From the NCBI GenBank assembly GCA_947474205.1, contig CANJIC010000070.1, positions 1-9,001 on the forward strand: 9,001 bases of DNA. The letters run 5' to 3'. Below the pieces are notes generated by a model. The model was not told where the DNA came from. It searched no databases and saw only the letters and a list, made by a program, of their open reading frames with translations. The stretch is from Planctomycetaceae bacterium (lineage in GTDB: Bacteria; Planctomycetota; Phycisphaerae; Phycisphaerales; SM1A02). Positions 1 through 7,580 of this stretch are shown in pieces. The translations under genes were made by a program, and so were the position numbers. Position 1 is the stretch's first letter, and each line of letters starts with the position of its first letter.

Positions 1-488
1 CCAATGTGTAACACCTTTCCAGCTTTCACCAACTGATCCATTTGCGACATCATTTCTTCAACGGGCGTGTGTTGATCCCAAAAGTGCGCCCACAACAAAT
101 CAATGTGATCGGTTTGCAAACGGCGCAGTGAATCTTCCACCGCGTGTCGAATGGCTTTTCTACCGGCGCCTCCACCATTGGGATCGCCGGGCCACATATT
201 GCCCATGAACTTTGTGGCAATCACAACGCGATCGCGCGAGCCCTTGCCCGCGCCAGCGGAAAAATAATCGCCAAGAATTTTTTCGCTGTGGCCCTTGTTG
301 TACATATTGGCGCAATCAATAAAGTTGCCGCCGGCCTGCAAGTACTGCGTCAGCATGGAGCAACTTTCGTCAATGTCGGTTCCAATTTTCCATTCATCGC
401 CAAAGGTCATGGAGCCAAAGCACATTGGGCTGACGCGAAGACCAGAGCGACCAAGCGTGACGTAGTTTTTCAAAGATTCATGGTTCAT
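1..488 (-). CDS. Aldo/keto reductase, N-terminal 162 residues (3' end outside window)
   Basis: This is an NAD(P)H-dependent aldo/keto reductase of the (beta/alpha)8 barrel superfamily, expected to be cytoplasmic; the substrate cannot be told. The minus strand reads from ATG 488, and an in-frame TGA lies a few codons upstream with no alternative start between them. The N-terminus carries the family opening LGRSGLRVSPMCFGSMTFGD (residues 12-31). The catalytic tetrad is visible as Asp58 and Tyr63 in IDCANMY, Lys93 in IATKF, and His135 in LLWAHFWD, so the visible half looks functional. The reading frame is open to base 1; the C-terminal cofactor-binding part is missing because the window ends. 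No clear Shine-Dalgarno site precedes the start. It lies 177 bp downstream of the M28 peptidase on the same strand, so it probably has its own promoter. Family assignment is firm; specific activity is unknown. Confidence 0.93.
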   Translation of the reverse strand, partial: MNHESLKNYVTLGRSGLRVSPMCFGSMTFGDEWKIGTDIDESCSMLTQYLQAGGNFIDCANMYNKGHSEKILGDYFSAGAGKGSRDRVVIATKFMGNMWPGDPNGGGAGRKAIRHAVEDSLRRLQTDHIDLLWAHFWDQHTPVEEMMSQMDQLVKAGKVLHI

Positions 489-665
489 TCCGCAACGATA
501 CGCACTTTGCGCTAGTCACGTTGGAAGACGTAGTCCATGTTGCGATTTCAAAAATATGAAGTCAAATACCGTAATTTTATAACAAATACGGTTGCGCCAT
601 CGCGCTGGGCAAACTTGATCTGCCCAAGGTTTTTGTGCGCAACACAAAGCGCCCTACATAAAATA
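489..665. other. Intergenic region between peptidase and aldo/keto reductase genes
   Basis: This 177-bp spacer separates two minus-strand genes and is AT-rich in the half next to the reductase. I see three short inverted repeats: ACCGTA (568-573) with TACGGT (587-592); TGGGCA (606-611) with TGCCCA (621-626), followed on the plus strand by AGG and five T; and TTTGTG (632-637) with CACAAA (643-648). None makes a convincing terminator in the minus direction, where one would be expected after the peptidase. A minus-strand TTGACT at 566-561 could be a -35 element for the reductase, but its partner 17 bp on, CAACAT, is poor. No RNA gene is recognisable. Confidence 0.4.
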
Positions 666-2786
666 TTATTTTTCAGAAGCCTTTAGCGTGACTTTCACAT
701 CTTGTTCGGAACCATCGCGCTTTATATGCAGAGTGACCACATCGCCCGGATTTTTCTCGCGCAATTTAGTCAAGAGTTCGCCAAAGTCACTCATAGGTTC
801 ATCATCCCATTTCAAAATAACATCATCCTTTTTTAAACCAGCATCCGCTGCACTGGTTTCAGCGGCGACTTTCTCAATCAAAAGTCCTGGATCTTTGCGT
901 TTATCTTGACTAGGTGTAATTCCCAATCGAACTTTTGCATAACCGCGACTCGCACCCCCAGTGCTATCGGTGCTTTTAAATACGGGCTTGGTTGGAGTTG
1001 TCACAAGAGTTTTCATCAAGCCTTCGGCCAACGCAATCACCTTGCTGGCGCCGTATGGATTGACGGTGAAACCCTGATCAAGTGGAGTGTGATATTCAGG
1101 ATGAGTTCGCGTGAAAAGAAACAGCACAGGAATTCCAGCTCCATAAAAACTGGCGTGGTCACTTGGCCCACTACCTGTGGCGTCCGCGTCAACCGTCAAA
1201 CCACTCGCAACTACCGCGGGCCGAATGAGATCGGTAAATCCCTCGGCCGTGCCGGTGCCACTGATGGCCAAACGATCACCACTCAGGCGACCGACCATAT
1301 CCATGTTCACCATTACCGCAATTTTGTCGGCTGGAATTGTCGGATGCTTCACATACTCGCGGCTTCCAACAAGGCCCTTTTCTTCGGCGGTAAAGGCCAT
1401 AAGCAAAATACTTCGACAATTTTCTGGCGCCTCTTTGGAGCCCATGTAGTCCTTCAACTTTTTCGTAAGGCACAACATGGCGGAAGTTCCGCTTGCGTTG
1501 TCATCCGCGCCGGGGTGCAACTTGCCGAAATTGTTTGGTTTCGCGCCAAAGTAGCCCATGCCAACGTGGTCATAGTGCGCTCCAAGAATCACCCACTCGC
1601 TTGCCAGCGCGCCCTTGCCCGCAATAATGCCGCCAACATTTTGCGCCGCCAAATCTTTTTCAGAAATGGCGACATTGATGCTTGCCTTGACATCGGGTTT
1701 CAGCGCGATAGTTTTTATTTTTCCCTCGTCGGCCAGACGGCGCAACTCCATCAATGACCGACCGCTTTCGTCAGCGGACTTCAACAACGCGTCCGCTTGC
1801 TCCTGCGTAATTTGCACAATTGGAAAGTCGTAGCTTGAACCAAACACACTGCTCTCGGTGTTTTCAAGTCCCTTGGCGCCGCTTTTACATTCCGGTGGAT
1901 TCACCATGATCAAGGCGGCGGGCTTTCGATCTGCAAGCGCGTCCAGTTTTGGGCGCATGCCGGCGTATCCACTGAAGCGACGGTCGCTCCACAAACTTCG
2001 TCCACTTTCATCGAGCGGTTCGTATCGTAAAAACATTACTATTTTGCCTGTAAAATCATCTTTTTTATCAAAGCTGGTGTATCCATCTTGTCCGGCCTCA
2101 ATTGCGTAGCCGGCAAACACAAGCGGAGCGGTCACGTTTCCACTGCCAGAACTTCCCATCACTTCAAACTGATCACCGCGCTTGAATGATTTTTCATTGA
2201 TGCTTAGTACGGCCGTTTCAACTTTGGGTGCGCCACCCTGAAGTTCAAATGGCTGGCGAAAACTTTTTACCGACGCGTCTCCCGCCGTTGTAAACGCCGG
2301 CTCAAGACCCGCTTGCTTCATGAAGAACTCAACATACTCCGCGGCCAAATCATTGCCGCGACTTCCTGGAACGCGGCCCTCAAAGAATGGATTAGAAAGT
2401 GTCTGAACATGTTGATACCACTCAATCGCAACTGGACCCATGGCCGTAAGCGCGGCGCGCAAATCTGTTTCAGCTGGATTATTTGGATCCGCTGGAATTT
2501 CATCGGGCGAATAGGTGTAAGGATTGACCGACTTGCCCTCGATCAATTCGCCAACATGCGGCGGCTTGGAATTGCTTGCGGACGCGTCTTTTTCTTTGTC
2601 CGATGTTGTGTTCGTTATTTCCGACGTGTCAGTTTGTGTATTGGTTGGCGCAGAGTCGGCGGACTGCGTTGGTGGCACGTCCGTGGTTGGCGCAGTGGGC
2701 ACGGATGTTGGTGGCGGCGCAAATGCAAGGACGGCCGACGAACAAGTCACAAAAAGAATGGCGAGAAATTTGAACGGCGTATACAT
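666..2786 (-). CDS. Exported M28-family zinc aminopeptidase with PA-like insert and C-terminal PDZ domain
   Basis: This predicted secreted metallopeptidase removes N-terminal residues using two zinc ions. I chose ATG 2786 (706 residues) because GGAG sits 6 nt before it and a signal peptide follows at once; in-frame ATG 2798 and GTG 2810 (714 residues) lack ribosome sites. Residues 1-21 form a hydrophobic leader, probably cut after Val-Leu-Ala since prolines follow. Residues 24-80 are a Pro/Thr/Ser/Asp-rich linker. A protease-associated-type region spans roughly 190-375. The M28 core carries all metal ligands: His404 in GAHYDHVG, Asp428 in GADDNASG, Glu468/Glu469 in FTAEEKG, Asp496 in VNMDMVG and His566 in PEYHTPLD. 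Residues about 620-702 are a PDZ domain (GLLIEKV, AADAGLKKDDVILKW). It likely acts in the periplasm or outside the cell; the PDZ may bind substrate tails or partners. It is transcribed divergently from the SYLF gene. Natural substrates are unknown. Confidence 0.95.
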   Translation of the reverse strand: MYTPFKFLAILFVTCSSAVLAFAPPPTSVPTAPTTDVPPTQSADSAPTNTQTDTSEITNTTSDKEKDASASNSKPPHVGELIEGKSVNPYTYSPDEIPADPNNPAETDLRAALTAMGPVAIEWYQHVQTLSNPFFEGRVPGSRGNDLAAEYVEFFMKQAGLEPAFTTAGDASVKSFRQPFELQGGAPKVETAVLSINEKSFKRGDQFEVMGSSGSGNVTAPLVFAGYAIEAGQDGYTSFDKKDDFTGKIVMFLRYEPLDESGRSLWSDRRFSGYAGMRPKLDALADRKPAALIMVNPPECKSGAKGLENTESSVFGSSYDFPIVQITQEQADALLKSADESGRSLMELRRLADEGKIKTIALKPDVKASINVAISEKDLAAQNVGGIIAGKGALASEWVILGAHYDHVGMGYFGAKPNNFGKLHPGADDNASGTSAMLCLTKKLKDYMGSKEAPENCRSILLMAFTAEEKGLVGSREYVKHPTIPADKIAVMVNMDMVGRLSGDRLAISGTGTAEGFTDLIRPAVVASGLTVDADATGSGPSDHASFYGAGIPVLFLFTRTHPEYHTPLDQGFTVNPYGASKVIALAEGLMKTLVTTPTKPVFKSTDSTGGASRGYAKVRLGITPSQDKRKDPGLLIEKVAAETSAADAGLKKDDVILKWDDEPMSDFGELLTKLREKNPGDVVTLHIKRDGSEQDVKVTLKASEK

Positions 2787-2816
2787 GCGTGGCTCCATGG
2801 TTAAGGACACACATAG

Positions 2817-2835
2817 TAAGAGTGTTTTTCTCTTA
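2817..2835. repeat. Inverted repeat in the peptidase 5' leader region
   Basis: TAAGAG (2817-2822) and CTCTTA (2830-2835) form a perfect 6-bp inverted repeat with a 7-nt T-rich spacer. A longer-range pair, GTTAAG (2800-2805) with CTTAAC (2832-2837), overlaps its right arm, so the two pairings are mutually exclusive. The repeat lies 31-49 bp upstream of the chosen peptidase start, in what may be its untranslated leader. It could be an operator or an RNA hairpin; a 6-bp match can also occur by chance. Confidence 0.3.
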
Positions 2836-2942
2836 ACGTTTGCAAAAAATAGTGGATATTCATTCCTTGTTTGTCAGCCGAAACACCCGATGAGTTATTA
2901 AAGAAAGCCCGCTTCAAAATAATTTCTTATAGACTGCGCTTG

Positions 2943-2962
2943 GATCGCATATGTGAGCGATC
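2943..2962. repeat. GATCGC-N8-GCGATC inverted repeat upstream of the SYLF gene
   Basis: GATCGC (2943-2948) and GCGATC (2957-2962) are a perfect dyad with an 8-nt spacer, ending 38 bp before the SYLF start codon. The size and position fit a binding site for a dimeric regulator at or just downstream of the promoter, or a small leader hairpin. No known regulator motif is recognised, so the role is inferred from symmetry and location only. Confidence 0.35.
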
Positions 2963-3000
2963 GTGATGACCGTTTCACATTCTCATAGAAGAAAGATTCC

Positions 3001-3558
3001 ATGTTTCAAAAATTCACCCTGTGCTTAGGAATATTTTTCACATCGCTCACGTCAATGCATTGCTCCACTGTTCCAGAAACCAAAGCCGACCGCGAGGCGC
3101 TTGCAGCTTCGGTCACAGCCGCCATTGCCAAGTCAAAGGCGAAGGACCCATCGCTGGACAAGTTTTTTAAAGACAGCTATGGCTACGCAATTTTTCCTGA
3201 AGTTGGAAACGGCGGCGCCGGCCTTGCGTTCAGTTACGGTCGCGGCGAGGTCTATCAAAATGGCAAAGCGACTGGATATTGCGACCTGAGCAAGGGAACT
3301 ATTGGCGCAACCTTGGGGGGCCAAACATTTTCCGAGTTGATCTTCTTCAAGGACAAAGAACGCTACGAGAACTTTATCAACGGAAAATTTGTCTTCGCGG
3401 CAAACGCGTCAGCCGTTGCCATTGCCGCTGGCGCCGCTAGTAGCGCTTCATATAAGGAGGGCGTCGCGGTTTTTATCACCAACTCCTCTGGTCTTATGTT
3501 CGACGCCTCTATCGGTGGACAGCAATTTAATTATCGACCGATGACTATGGACAAGTAA
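3001..3558 (+). CDS. SYLF-domain (Ysc84-like) secreted lipid-binding protein
   Basis: This 185-residue protein belongs to the bacterial lipid-binding SYLF family, related to the phosphoinositide-binding domain of yeast Ysc84 and SH3YL1. Bacterial members are usually small envelope proteins of unknown precise role, and the length here is typical. Residues 1-20 are a hydrophobic leader after Lys4. Cys21 is preceded by Ser-Met-His, which does not match a canonical lipobox, so lipid anchoring is doubtful although many relatives are lipoproteins. A short charged stretch leads into the domain. Family motifs are clear: YGYAIFPEVG (60-69), GGQTFSELIFF (106-116), FAANASAVA (132-140) and GLMFDASIGGQQF (164-176). 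ATG 3001 is the natural start because the leader begins there. It is a single-gene unit, divergent from the peptidase and closed by a strong terminator before gcvP. Family identity is firm; function is not. Confidence 0.93.
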   Translation: MFQKFTLCLGIFFTSLTSMHCSTVPETKADREALAASVTAAIAKSKAKDPSLDKFFKDSYGYAIFPEVGNGGAGLAFSYGRGEVYQNGKATGYCDLSKGTIGATLGGQTFSELIFFKDKERYENFINGKFVFAANASAVAIAAGAASSASYKEGVAVFITNSSGLMFDASIGGQQFNYRPMTMDK

Positions 3559-3559
3559 G

Positions 3560-3599
3560 CACGCGAGATCAGTGTCGAGCTGGGCGCGTGATCTGATCT
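3560..3599. repeat. Two interleaved inverted repeats just after the SYLF stop codon
   Basis: CACGCG (3560-3565) pairs with CGCGTG (3585-3590), and AGATCAG (3566-3572) pairs with CTGATCT (3593-3599). The arms alternate rather than nest, which in RNA would be a pseudoknot topology or two competing hairpins. A third overlapping option is AGATCA (3566-3571) with TGATCT (3589-3594). The element begins two bases after the TAA and lies upstream of the intrinsic terminator, so it would be in the 3' untranslated region of the SYLF mRNA. Confidence 0.45.
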
Positions 3600-3623
3600 T
3601 GGTCGTTCAATGTCAATGAATTC

Positions 3624-3648
3624 AAACCGCCGCTTCGGGGCGGTTTTT
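3624..3648 (+). terminator. Rho-independent terminator of the SYLF gene
   Basis: AAACCGCC (3624-3631) pairs perfectly with GGCGGTTT (3639-3646). Inside, a bulged G and a C-G pair close a TTCG tetraloop (3634-3637), and the T-run extends to 3648. This is a textbook intrinsic terminator on the plus strand, 66 bp after the SYLF stop. The A-run on the left arm could give weak activity in the other direction, but no gene needs it there. It isolates gcvP from upstream transcription. Confidence 0.88.
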
Positions 3649-3741
3649 AATTTGCTTGCCCCCGCCGTGATTCATAATTTAAAAATTGAATATTTGTAAA
3701 AATCAAATCGTACGGGGAAGAATTACACCAATCACTCTCTC

Positions 3742-3747
3742 TATACT
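3742..3747 (+). promoter_or_regulatory. Candidate -10 element (TATACT) of gcvP, placed for leaderless transcription
   Basis: TATACT matches the sigma-70 -10 consensus at five of six bases and ends 6 bp before the gcvP ATG (3754). Transcription usually begins about 7 bp after a -10 hexamer, which here would be at or next to the ATG, giving a leaderless mRNA. No Shine-Dalgarno site lies in front of the ATG, which agrees. There is no recognisable -35 box at 16-18 bp, which weakens the call. Confidence 0.35.
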
Positions 3748-3753
3748 TGGCGC

Positions 3754-6690
3754 ATGTCCATGCTTGAAAAAGTTGCGTCCTCAACCAGTAGCACCATCAA
3801 TTCGCTTGAGCCGCTCGATACATTCGCGCGCCGTCATATTGGTCCAAGCGACGCCGACATTGCGGAAATGCTCACCTATCTGGGCTATGAAAGTTTGGAC
3901 GCGCTTACGCGCGCGGCTATTCCGGAATCCATCCGCTCAACTCGTCCGCTTGTCATTAGTGATCCAACCAATCGCGGCGCTTTCAAGGCGCGCGGTGAGG
4001 CGGAGTGTGTTGCGGCTATTTCAGTGTTGGCCGGAAAGAATCAAGTGTTCCGCTCATATATAGGAATGGGATACAACGATTGCATTACTCCCGCGGTGAT
4101 TTTGCGCAACGTTCTAGAGAATCCAGGTTGGTACACGCCGTACACGCCGTATCAACCGGAAGTTTCACAGGGGCGTCTTGAAAGCTTGTTGAATTTTCAA
4201 ACCATTGTCACGGAACTCACGGGTTTGGAAATTGCGGGCGCAAGTTTGCTGGATGAAGCGACCGCCGCCGCCGAGGCCATGAACATGTCATTTGGAATGG
4301 CCAAGGATGGATGCGCGAAGTTTTTTATTGACGCGGCTACGCATCCGCAAACCATCGCCGTTGTTCAAACGCGCGCGCATGGACTTGGCGTAACCATTGT
4401 GGTTGGTGACGCCGACACAATTGATTTCACCAAAAATGATTTTTGTGGCGCGCTGCTTTCCTATCCATCAACCGATGGCCGCATTCGCGATTGGCGCGGC
4501 GTGATTTCTAAAATAAAATCGGGCGGCGCGTTGGTGATTATGGCGGCCGATCCATTGGCGCTCACATTGCTTACTTCGCCCGGTGAATTGGGCGCGGATG
4601 TTGCGGTTGGTTCCATGCAACGCTTTGGCGTGCCCATGGGATACGGCGGTCCGCACGCCGCGTACTTTGCCACAAAGACCGAGCACGTTCGCAAAATGCC
4701 GGGACGATTAATTGGTGTCAGCCGCGATTCCACTGGTCGGCCGGCGCTTCGTCTTTCCATTCAAACGCGCGAGCAACATATTCGCCGCGACAAAGCCACC
4801 AGCAATATTTGCACCGCGCAAGCGCTGCTGGCAAACATTGCCGCGTTCTATGGCGTGTATCACGGACCCGATGGTCTAAAGCGAATCGCCGAACGCGTTC
4901 ATCGCGCCACCACCACCGTGGTCGCGGGTTTAAAAATGCTTGGACACGTGCCTGGTCCGGAGCACTTCTTTGACACGGTGCGAGTGCAACTGTGCGCAAC
5001 CACCGTGGACAACGTGAACGCCGCCGCCAAGAAGCACAAAATAAATTTTAGAAACTACGCCGATGGCACGATTGGATTTGCGCTGGACGAAACCGTTCTG
5101 CCTCAAGACTTGCAGGACATACTTGAATGTTTCGCCGCGGGCACGGGTAAACCAACGCCAAAAATTTCTTCTTTGCACGCAAGTGACGCGTTGCCAGCTT
5201 CATTGAAGCGAACTAAAAGTTTCATGACGCAAGATGTGTTCAACAGTTACCACTGCGAAACAGAGTTGCTGCGCTACATCTTCCAATTGCAAGGACGCGA
5301 TCTCAGTCTTGCGCACAGCATGATTGCGCTTGGTTCATGCACCATGAAACTGAACGGCACATCGGAAATGATTCCGGTGACGTGGCCGACCTTTGGAAAG
5401 TTGCATCCATTTGCGCCGCTTGATCAGTGCGCTGGCTACGCGGAACTATTCCGCACCTTGGAGAATTGGTTGTGCGACATCACCGGCTTCGTGGGAATGT
5501 GCTTGCAACCAAACTCTGGAAGCAACGGTGAATATGCGGGATTAATGGTCATTCACGCATATCACGAGCAACGCGGCCAGGGTCACCGCAATGTTTGCTT
5601 GATTCCAGAAAGTGCGCACGGAACAAATCCCGCCAGCGCGGTGGTGGCGGGCATGCAAGTTGTTGCGGTTCAATGCGACAGCGAGGGCAATGTTGATCTG
5701 GCGGATCTTCGCGCCAAAGCCGCGCTTCATAAAGATGATTTGTCATGCTGCATGATGACCTATCCAAGCACGCACGGAGTTTTTGAGGATCGCATTAAGG
5801 AACTGTGCGACATTATTCATGAACATGGTGGCCAGGTTTATATGGATGGCGCCAACATGAACGCGCAAGTTGGCTTGACGCGTCCTGGTGAAATTGGCGC
5901 GGATGTGTGCCATTTGAATTTGCATAAAACATTTTGCATTCCACATGGTGGCGGTGGTCCGGGCGTTGGCCCGATTGGTGTGGCGAAACATCTTTGTGAT
6001 TTTCTGCCAAGCCATCCGGTCATCAATCCTGTCAACGCTGGCAAGCACTCAATTGGTCCGGTGTCGGCGGCTCCATATGGCAGCGCCAGCATTCTTCCAA
6101 TTTCGTGGATGTACATTTCGCTCATGGGCGCGGATGGTTTGCGCAAGGCGACTCAGGTTGCCATTCTTGCCGCCAATTACATGGCCAAGCGCATGCACAA
6201 TGATTACAAAGTTATGTTTGTCAACAAGAATGGTTGTTGCGCGCATGAGTTCATCATTGACTGCCGCATGTTTGATCAGTCGGCGGAAATTAAAATTGAC
6301 GACATTGCAAAGCGCTTGATGGACTTTGGATTTCACGCGCCAACAATGAGTTGGCCCGTGCCTGGCACGTTGATGATTGAGCCAACTGAAAGCGAATCCA
6401 AAGAAGAACTTGATCGATTTTGCGAAGCGATGATTGCGATTCGCGCTGAAATTGCGCAGATTGAGCAGGGAAAAAGCGATCGCAAAGATAATCCGCTCAA
6501 GGGCGCGCCGCACACGGCGGAGGCTATTTGCGCCGACACGTGGAATCACAAGTACACGCGCGCGCACGCGGCGTATCCATTGCCGTGGGTTCGCAATCGT
6601 AAATTTTGGCCGGCTGTTGGTCGCGTTGATAATCCATATGGTGATCGCAACCTTGTGTGTTCATGTGAGCCGCTCAGCGCGTACCACTAA
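3754..6690 (+). CDS. gcvP: Glycine dehydrogenase (decarboxylating), glycine cleavage system P-protein
   Basis: This PLP enzyme (EC 1.4.4.2) decarboxylates glycine and passes the aminomethyl group to the lipoyl arm of H-protein in the cytoplasm. The 978 residues are the full fused form; some bacteria split it into GcvPA and GcvPB. The N-terminal half shows RRHIGP (26-31), YIGMGYND and [11 protein letters not shown]. The C-terminal half shows LGSCTMKLN (526-534), [11 protein letters not shown] with His622, [13 protein letters not shown] with Asp698 (probably the pyridine-nitrogen partner), and [19 protein letters not shown], where Lys725 is the expected Schiff-base lysine. The C-terminus [11 protein letters not shown] is typical. 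No frameshift or missing motif is seen. ATG 3754 is taken; ATG 3760 is also possible, and neither has a Shine-Dalgarno site. No gcvT, gcvH or lipoyl genes are in the window. The roughly 105 bp after the upstream terminator are too short for a tandem glycine riboswitch, and none is seen. Confidence 0.98.
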   Translation: MSMLEKVASSTSSTINSLEPLDTFARRHIGPSDADIAEMLTYLGYESLDALTRAAIPESIRSTRPLVISDPTNRGAFKARGEAECVAAISVLAGKNQVFRSYIGMGYNDCITPAVILRNVLENPGWYTPYTPYQPEVSQGRLESLLNFQTIVTELTGLEIAGASLLDEATAAAEAMNMSFGMAKDGCAKFFIDAATHPQTIAVVQTRAHGLGVTIVVGDADTIDFTKNDFCGALLSYPSTDGRIRDWRGVISKIKSGGALVIMAADPLALTLLTSPGELGADVAVGSMQRFGVPMGYGGPHAAYFATKTEHVRKMPGRLIGVSRDSTGRPALRLSIQTREQHIRRDKATSNICTAQALLANIAAFYGVYHGPDGLKRIAERVHRATTTVVAGLKMLGHVPGPEHFFDTVRVQLCATTVDNVNAAAKKHKINFRNYADGTIGFALDETVLPQDLQDILECFAAGTGKPTPKISSLHASDALPASLKRTKSFMTQDVFNSYHCETELLRYIFQLQGRDLSLAHSMIALGSCTMKLNGTSEMIPVTWPTFGKLHPFAPLDQCAGYAELFRTLENWLCDITGFVGMCLQPNSGSNGEYAGLMVIHAYHEQRGQGHRNVCLIPESAHGTNPASAVVAGMQVVAVQCDSEGNVDLADLRAKAALHKDDLSCCMMTYPSTHGVFEDRIKELCDIIHEHGGQVYMDGANMNAQVGLTRPGEIGADVCHLNLHKTFCIPHGGGGPGVGPIGVAKHLCDFLPSHPVINPVNAGKHSIGPVSAAPYGSASILPISWMYISLMGADGLRKATQVAILAANYMAKRMHNDYKVMFVNKNGCCAHEFIIDCRMFDQSAEIKIDDIAKRLMDFGFHAPTMSWPVPGTLMIEPTESESKEELDRFCEAMIAIRAEIAQIEQGKSDRKDNPLKGAPHTAEAICADTWNHKYTRAHAAYPLPWVRNRKFWPAVGRVDNPYGDRNLVCSCEPLSAYH

Positions 6691-6695
6691 TCAAC

Positions 6696-7580
6696 ATGAT
6701 GGATCGCCGACAAGTTCTTGCAGCTGGTTTGTTGGCGGCGGCGGTTCGTAGCGCGCATGCGGTTGATCCTTGTGCGGGCAACACCGCGGCGCAGTTTGGA
6801 AGTCGCGCACCAAAAGATGATGGGCGACTGCTTCGACAAAGTGTCGCGCGTTGGTGCTTGGGTTCCATGCCCATTGAACAAGTGATCGACTTGGCCAAGT
6901 CCGTGCGCCTTGATGGTGTTGATCTTCTTGATCCGCCGGATATTCAAAAAGTTCGCGCCGCGAAATTGGCGTGCCCCGTTGCCAATGGTCCCACCACTAT
7001 TGCGGATGGTTTGAATCGCATTGAACATCACGATGACATTATGAAGCGCGCGGAAGTTCTCCTTCCACAAATTTCTTCGGCAGGCGCGCCGTTGGTTATT
7101 GTGTTTGCTGGTGATCGCCGCGGTCTTGATGACGCCAAGGGTTTGGAAAATTGCGTGGCTGGTCTGAAGCGACTTCTGCCCATCGCGCAGAAATCAAATC
7201 TTGGAGTGGTGATGGAGTTGCTCAACTCGCGCGTTGACCACAAGGATCACATGGGCGATCACACGGCCTGGGGGCTTCAACTTTGCGAGGCGGTTGCGGA
7301 CCATCGATTTGGTTTGCTGTTTGATATTTATCACATGCAAATTATGGATGGCGACGTGATCCGAACCATTCAAAAGGCTGCGCCGTGGATTCTTCACTAT
7401 CACACAGCTGGCGTGCCAGGTCGCGGGCCGCTTGATACGAAACAAGAGTTGTATTACCCGGCGATCATGCGGGCGATTGTTGCCACCGGGTATCGCGGCT
7501 TCATTGGGCACGAGTTCATGCCTTCCAAGGATGCCAAGGCGGAGCTAAAGGCGGCCATTGCGGCGTGTGCGGGCGACTAA
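6696..7580 (+). CDS. Hydroxypyruvate isomerase-like TIM-barrel protein with Tat-type leader
   Basis: The 294 residues fit the xylose-isomerase-like TIM-barrel family (AP endonuclease 2 fold), closest by eye to hydroxypyruvate isomerase. A metal-ligand set is visible with spacing like Hyi and sugar 3-epimerases: Glu174 (VVMELLNS), Asp210 (LLFDIYHM), His236 (HYHTAGVPGRG) and Glu273 (GHEFMP). Such enzymes interconvert ketose and aldose forms; Hyi interconverts hydroxypyruvate and tartronate semialdehyde. The N-terminus MMDRRQVLAAGLLAAAVRSAHA has twin arginines, a hydrophobic stretch and an Ala-His-Ala site, so Tat export is likely. About 20 further residues precede the barrel. The gene starts 5 bp after the gcvP stop without its own ribosome site, suggesting one transcript and coupled translation. 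ATG 6699 is an equally possible start. The substrate is inferred; another sugar-acid isomerase or epimerase is possible. Confidence 0.85.
   Translation: MMDRRQVLAAGLLAAAVRSAHAVDPCAGNTAAQFGSRAPKDDGRLLRQSVARWCLGSMPIEQVIDLAKSVRLDGVDLLDPPDIQKVRAAKLACPVANGPTTIADGLNRIEHHDDIMKRAEVLLPQISSAGAPLVIVFAGDRRGLDDAKGLENCVAGLKRLLPIAQKSNLGVVMELLNSRVDHKDHMGDHTAWGLQLCEAVADHRFGLLFDIYHMQIMDGDVIRTIQKAAPWILHYHTAGVPGRGPLDTKQELYYPAIMRAIVATGYRGFIGHEFMPSKDAKAELKAAIAACAGD

Larger units (their letters stand above)
2787..3000. promoter_or_regulatory. Divergent intergenic region holding promoters for the peptidase and SYLF genes
   Basis: The 214-bp gap lies between two divergently read genes, so both promoters should lie here. 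It is AT-rich in the middle. On the minus strand CTGACA (2877-2872) with CACTAT 17 bp further on is a weak promoter candidate for the peptidase. On the plus strand TTGTCA (2871-2876) has no good -10 partner. Two compact inverted repeats, listed separately, are the clearest structures. The SYLF start is preceded by a purine-rich AGAAGAAAG run (2988-2996) that may act as a weak ribosome site. Promoter positions remain uncertain. Confidence 0.5.

Noticed and set aside
144..515. Plus-strand ORF of 123 residues over the aldo/keto reductase region
   Set aside because: It is the antisense shadow of the reductase; the minus strand carries the complete catalytic tetrad in frame.
606..634. Hairpin with T-run (TGGGCA/TGCCCA then five T) as a terminator
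   Set aside because: The T-run is on the plus strand, where no gene lies upstream; the two flanking genes are on the minus strand. The stem is short with a 9-nt loop and 3 bases before the T-run.
906..1757. Plus-strand ORF of 283 residues inside the peptidase gene
   Set aside because: It lies opposite the M28 catalytic core, shows no recognisable motif, and has the His/Arg/Asn-rich, low-order composition of an antisense reading.
2952..2979. CRP-like half sites TGTGA and TCACA upstream of the SYLF gene
   Set aside because: The half sites are 18 bp apart rather than 6, so they do not form a CRP/FNR-type operator.
3649..3753. Possible glycine riboswitch upstream of gcvP
   Set aside because: The region between the terminator and the ATG is about 105 bp, AT-rich, and shows no tandem aptamer-like stem arrangement; it is too short for the common tandem form.
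3686..4063. Plus-strand ORF overlapping the start of gcvP in another frame
   Set aside because: It overlaps conserved GcvP sequence out of frame and its product resembles no known protein; GcvP motifs begin within 30 codons of ATG 3754.
4131..4150. Short direct repeat TACACGCCG twice inside gcvP
   Set aside because: It encodes the conserved YTPYTPYQ segment found in P-proteins generally, so protein constraint explains it.
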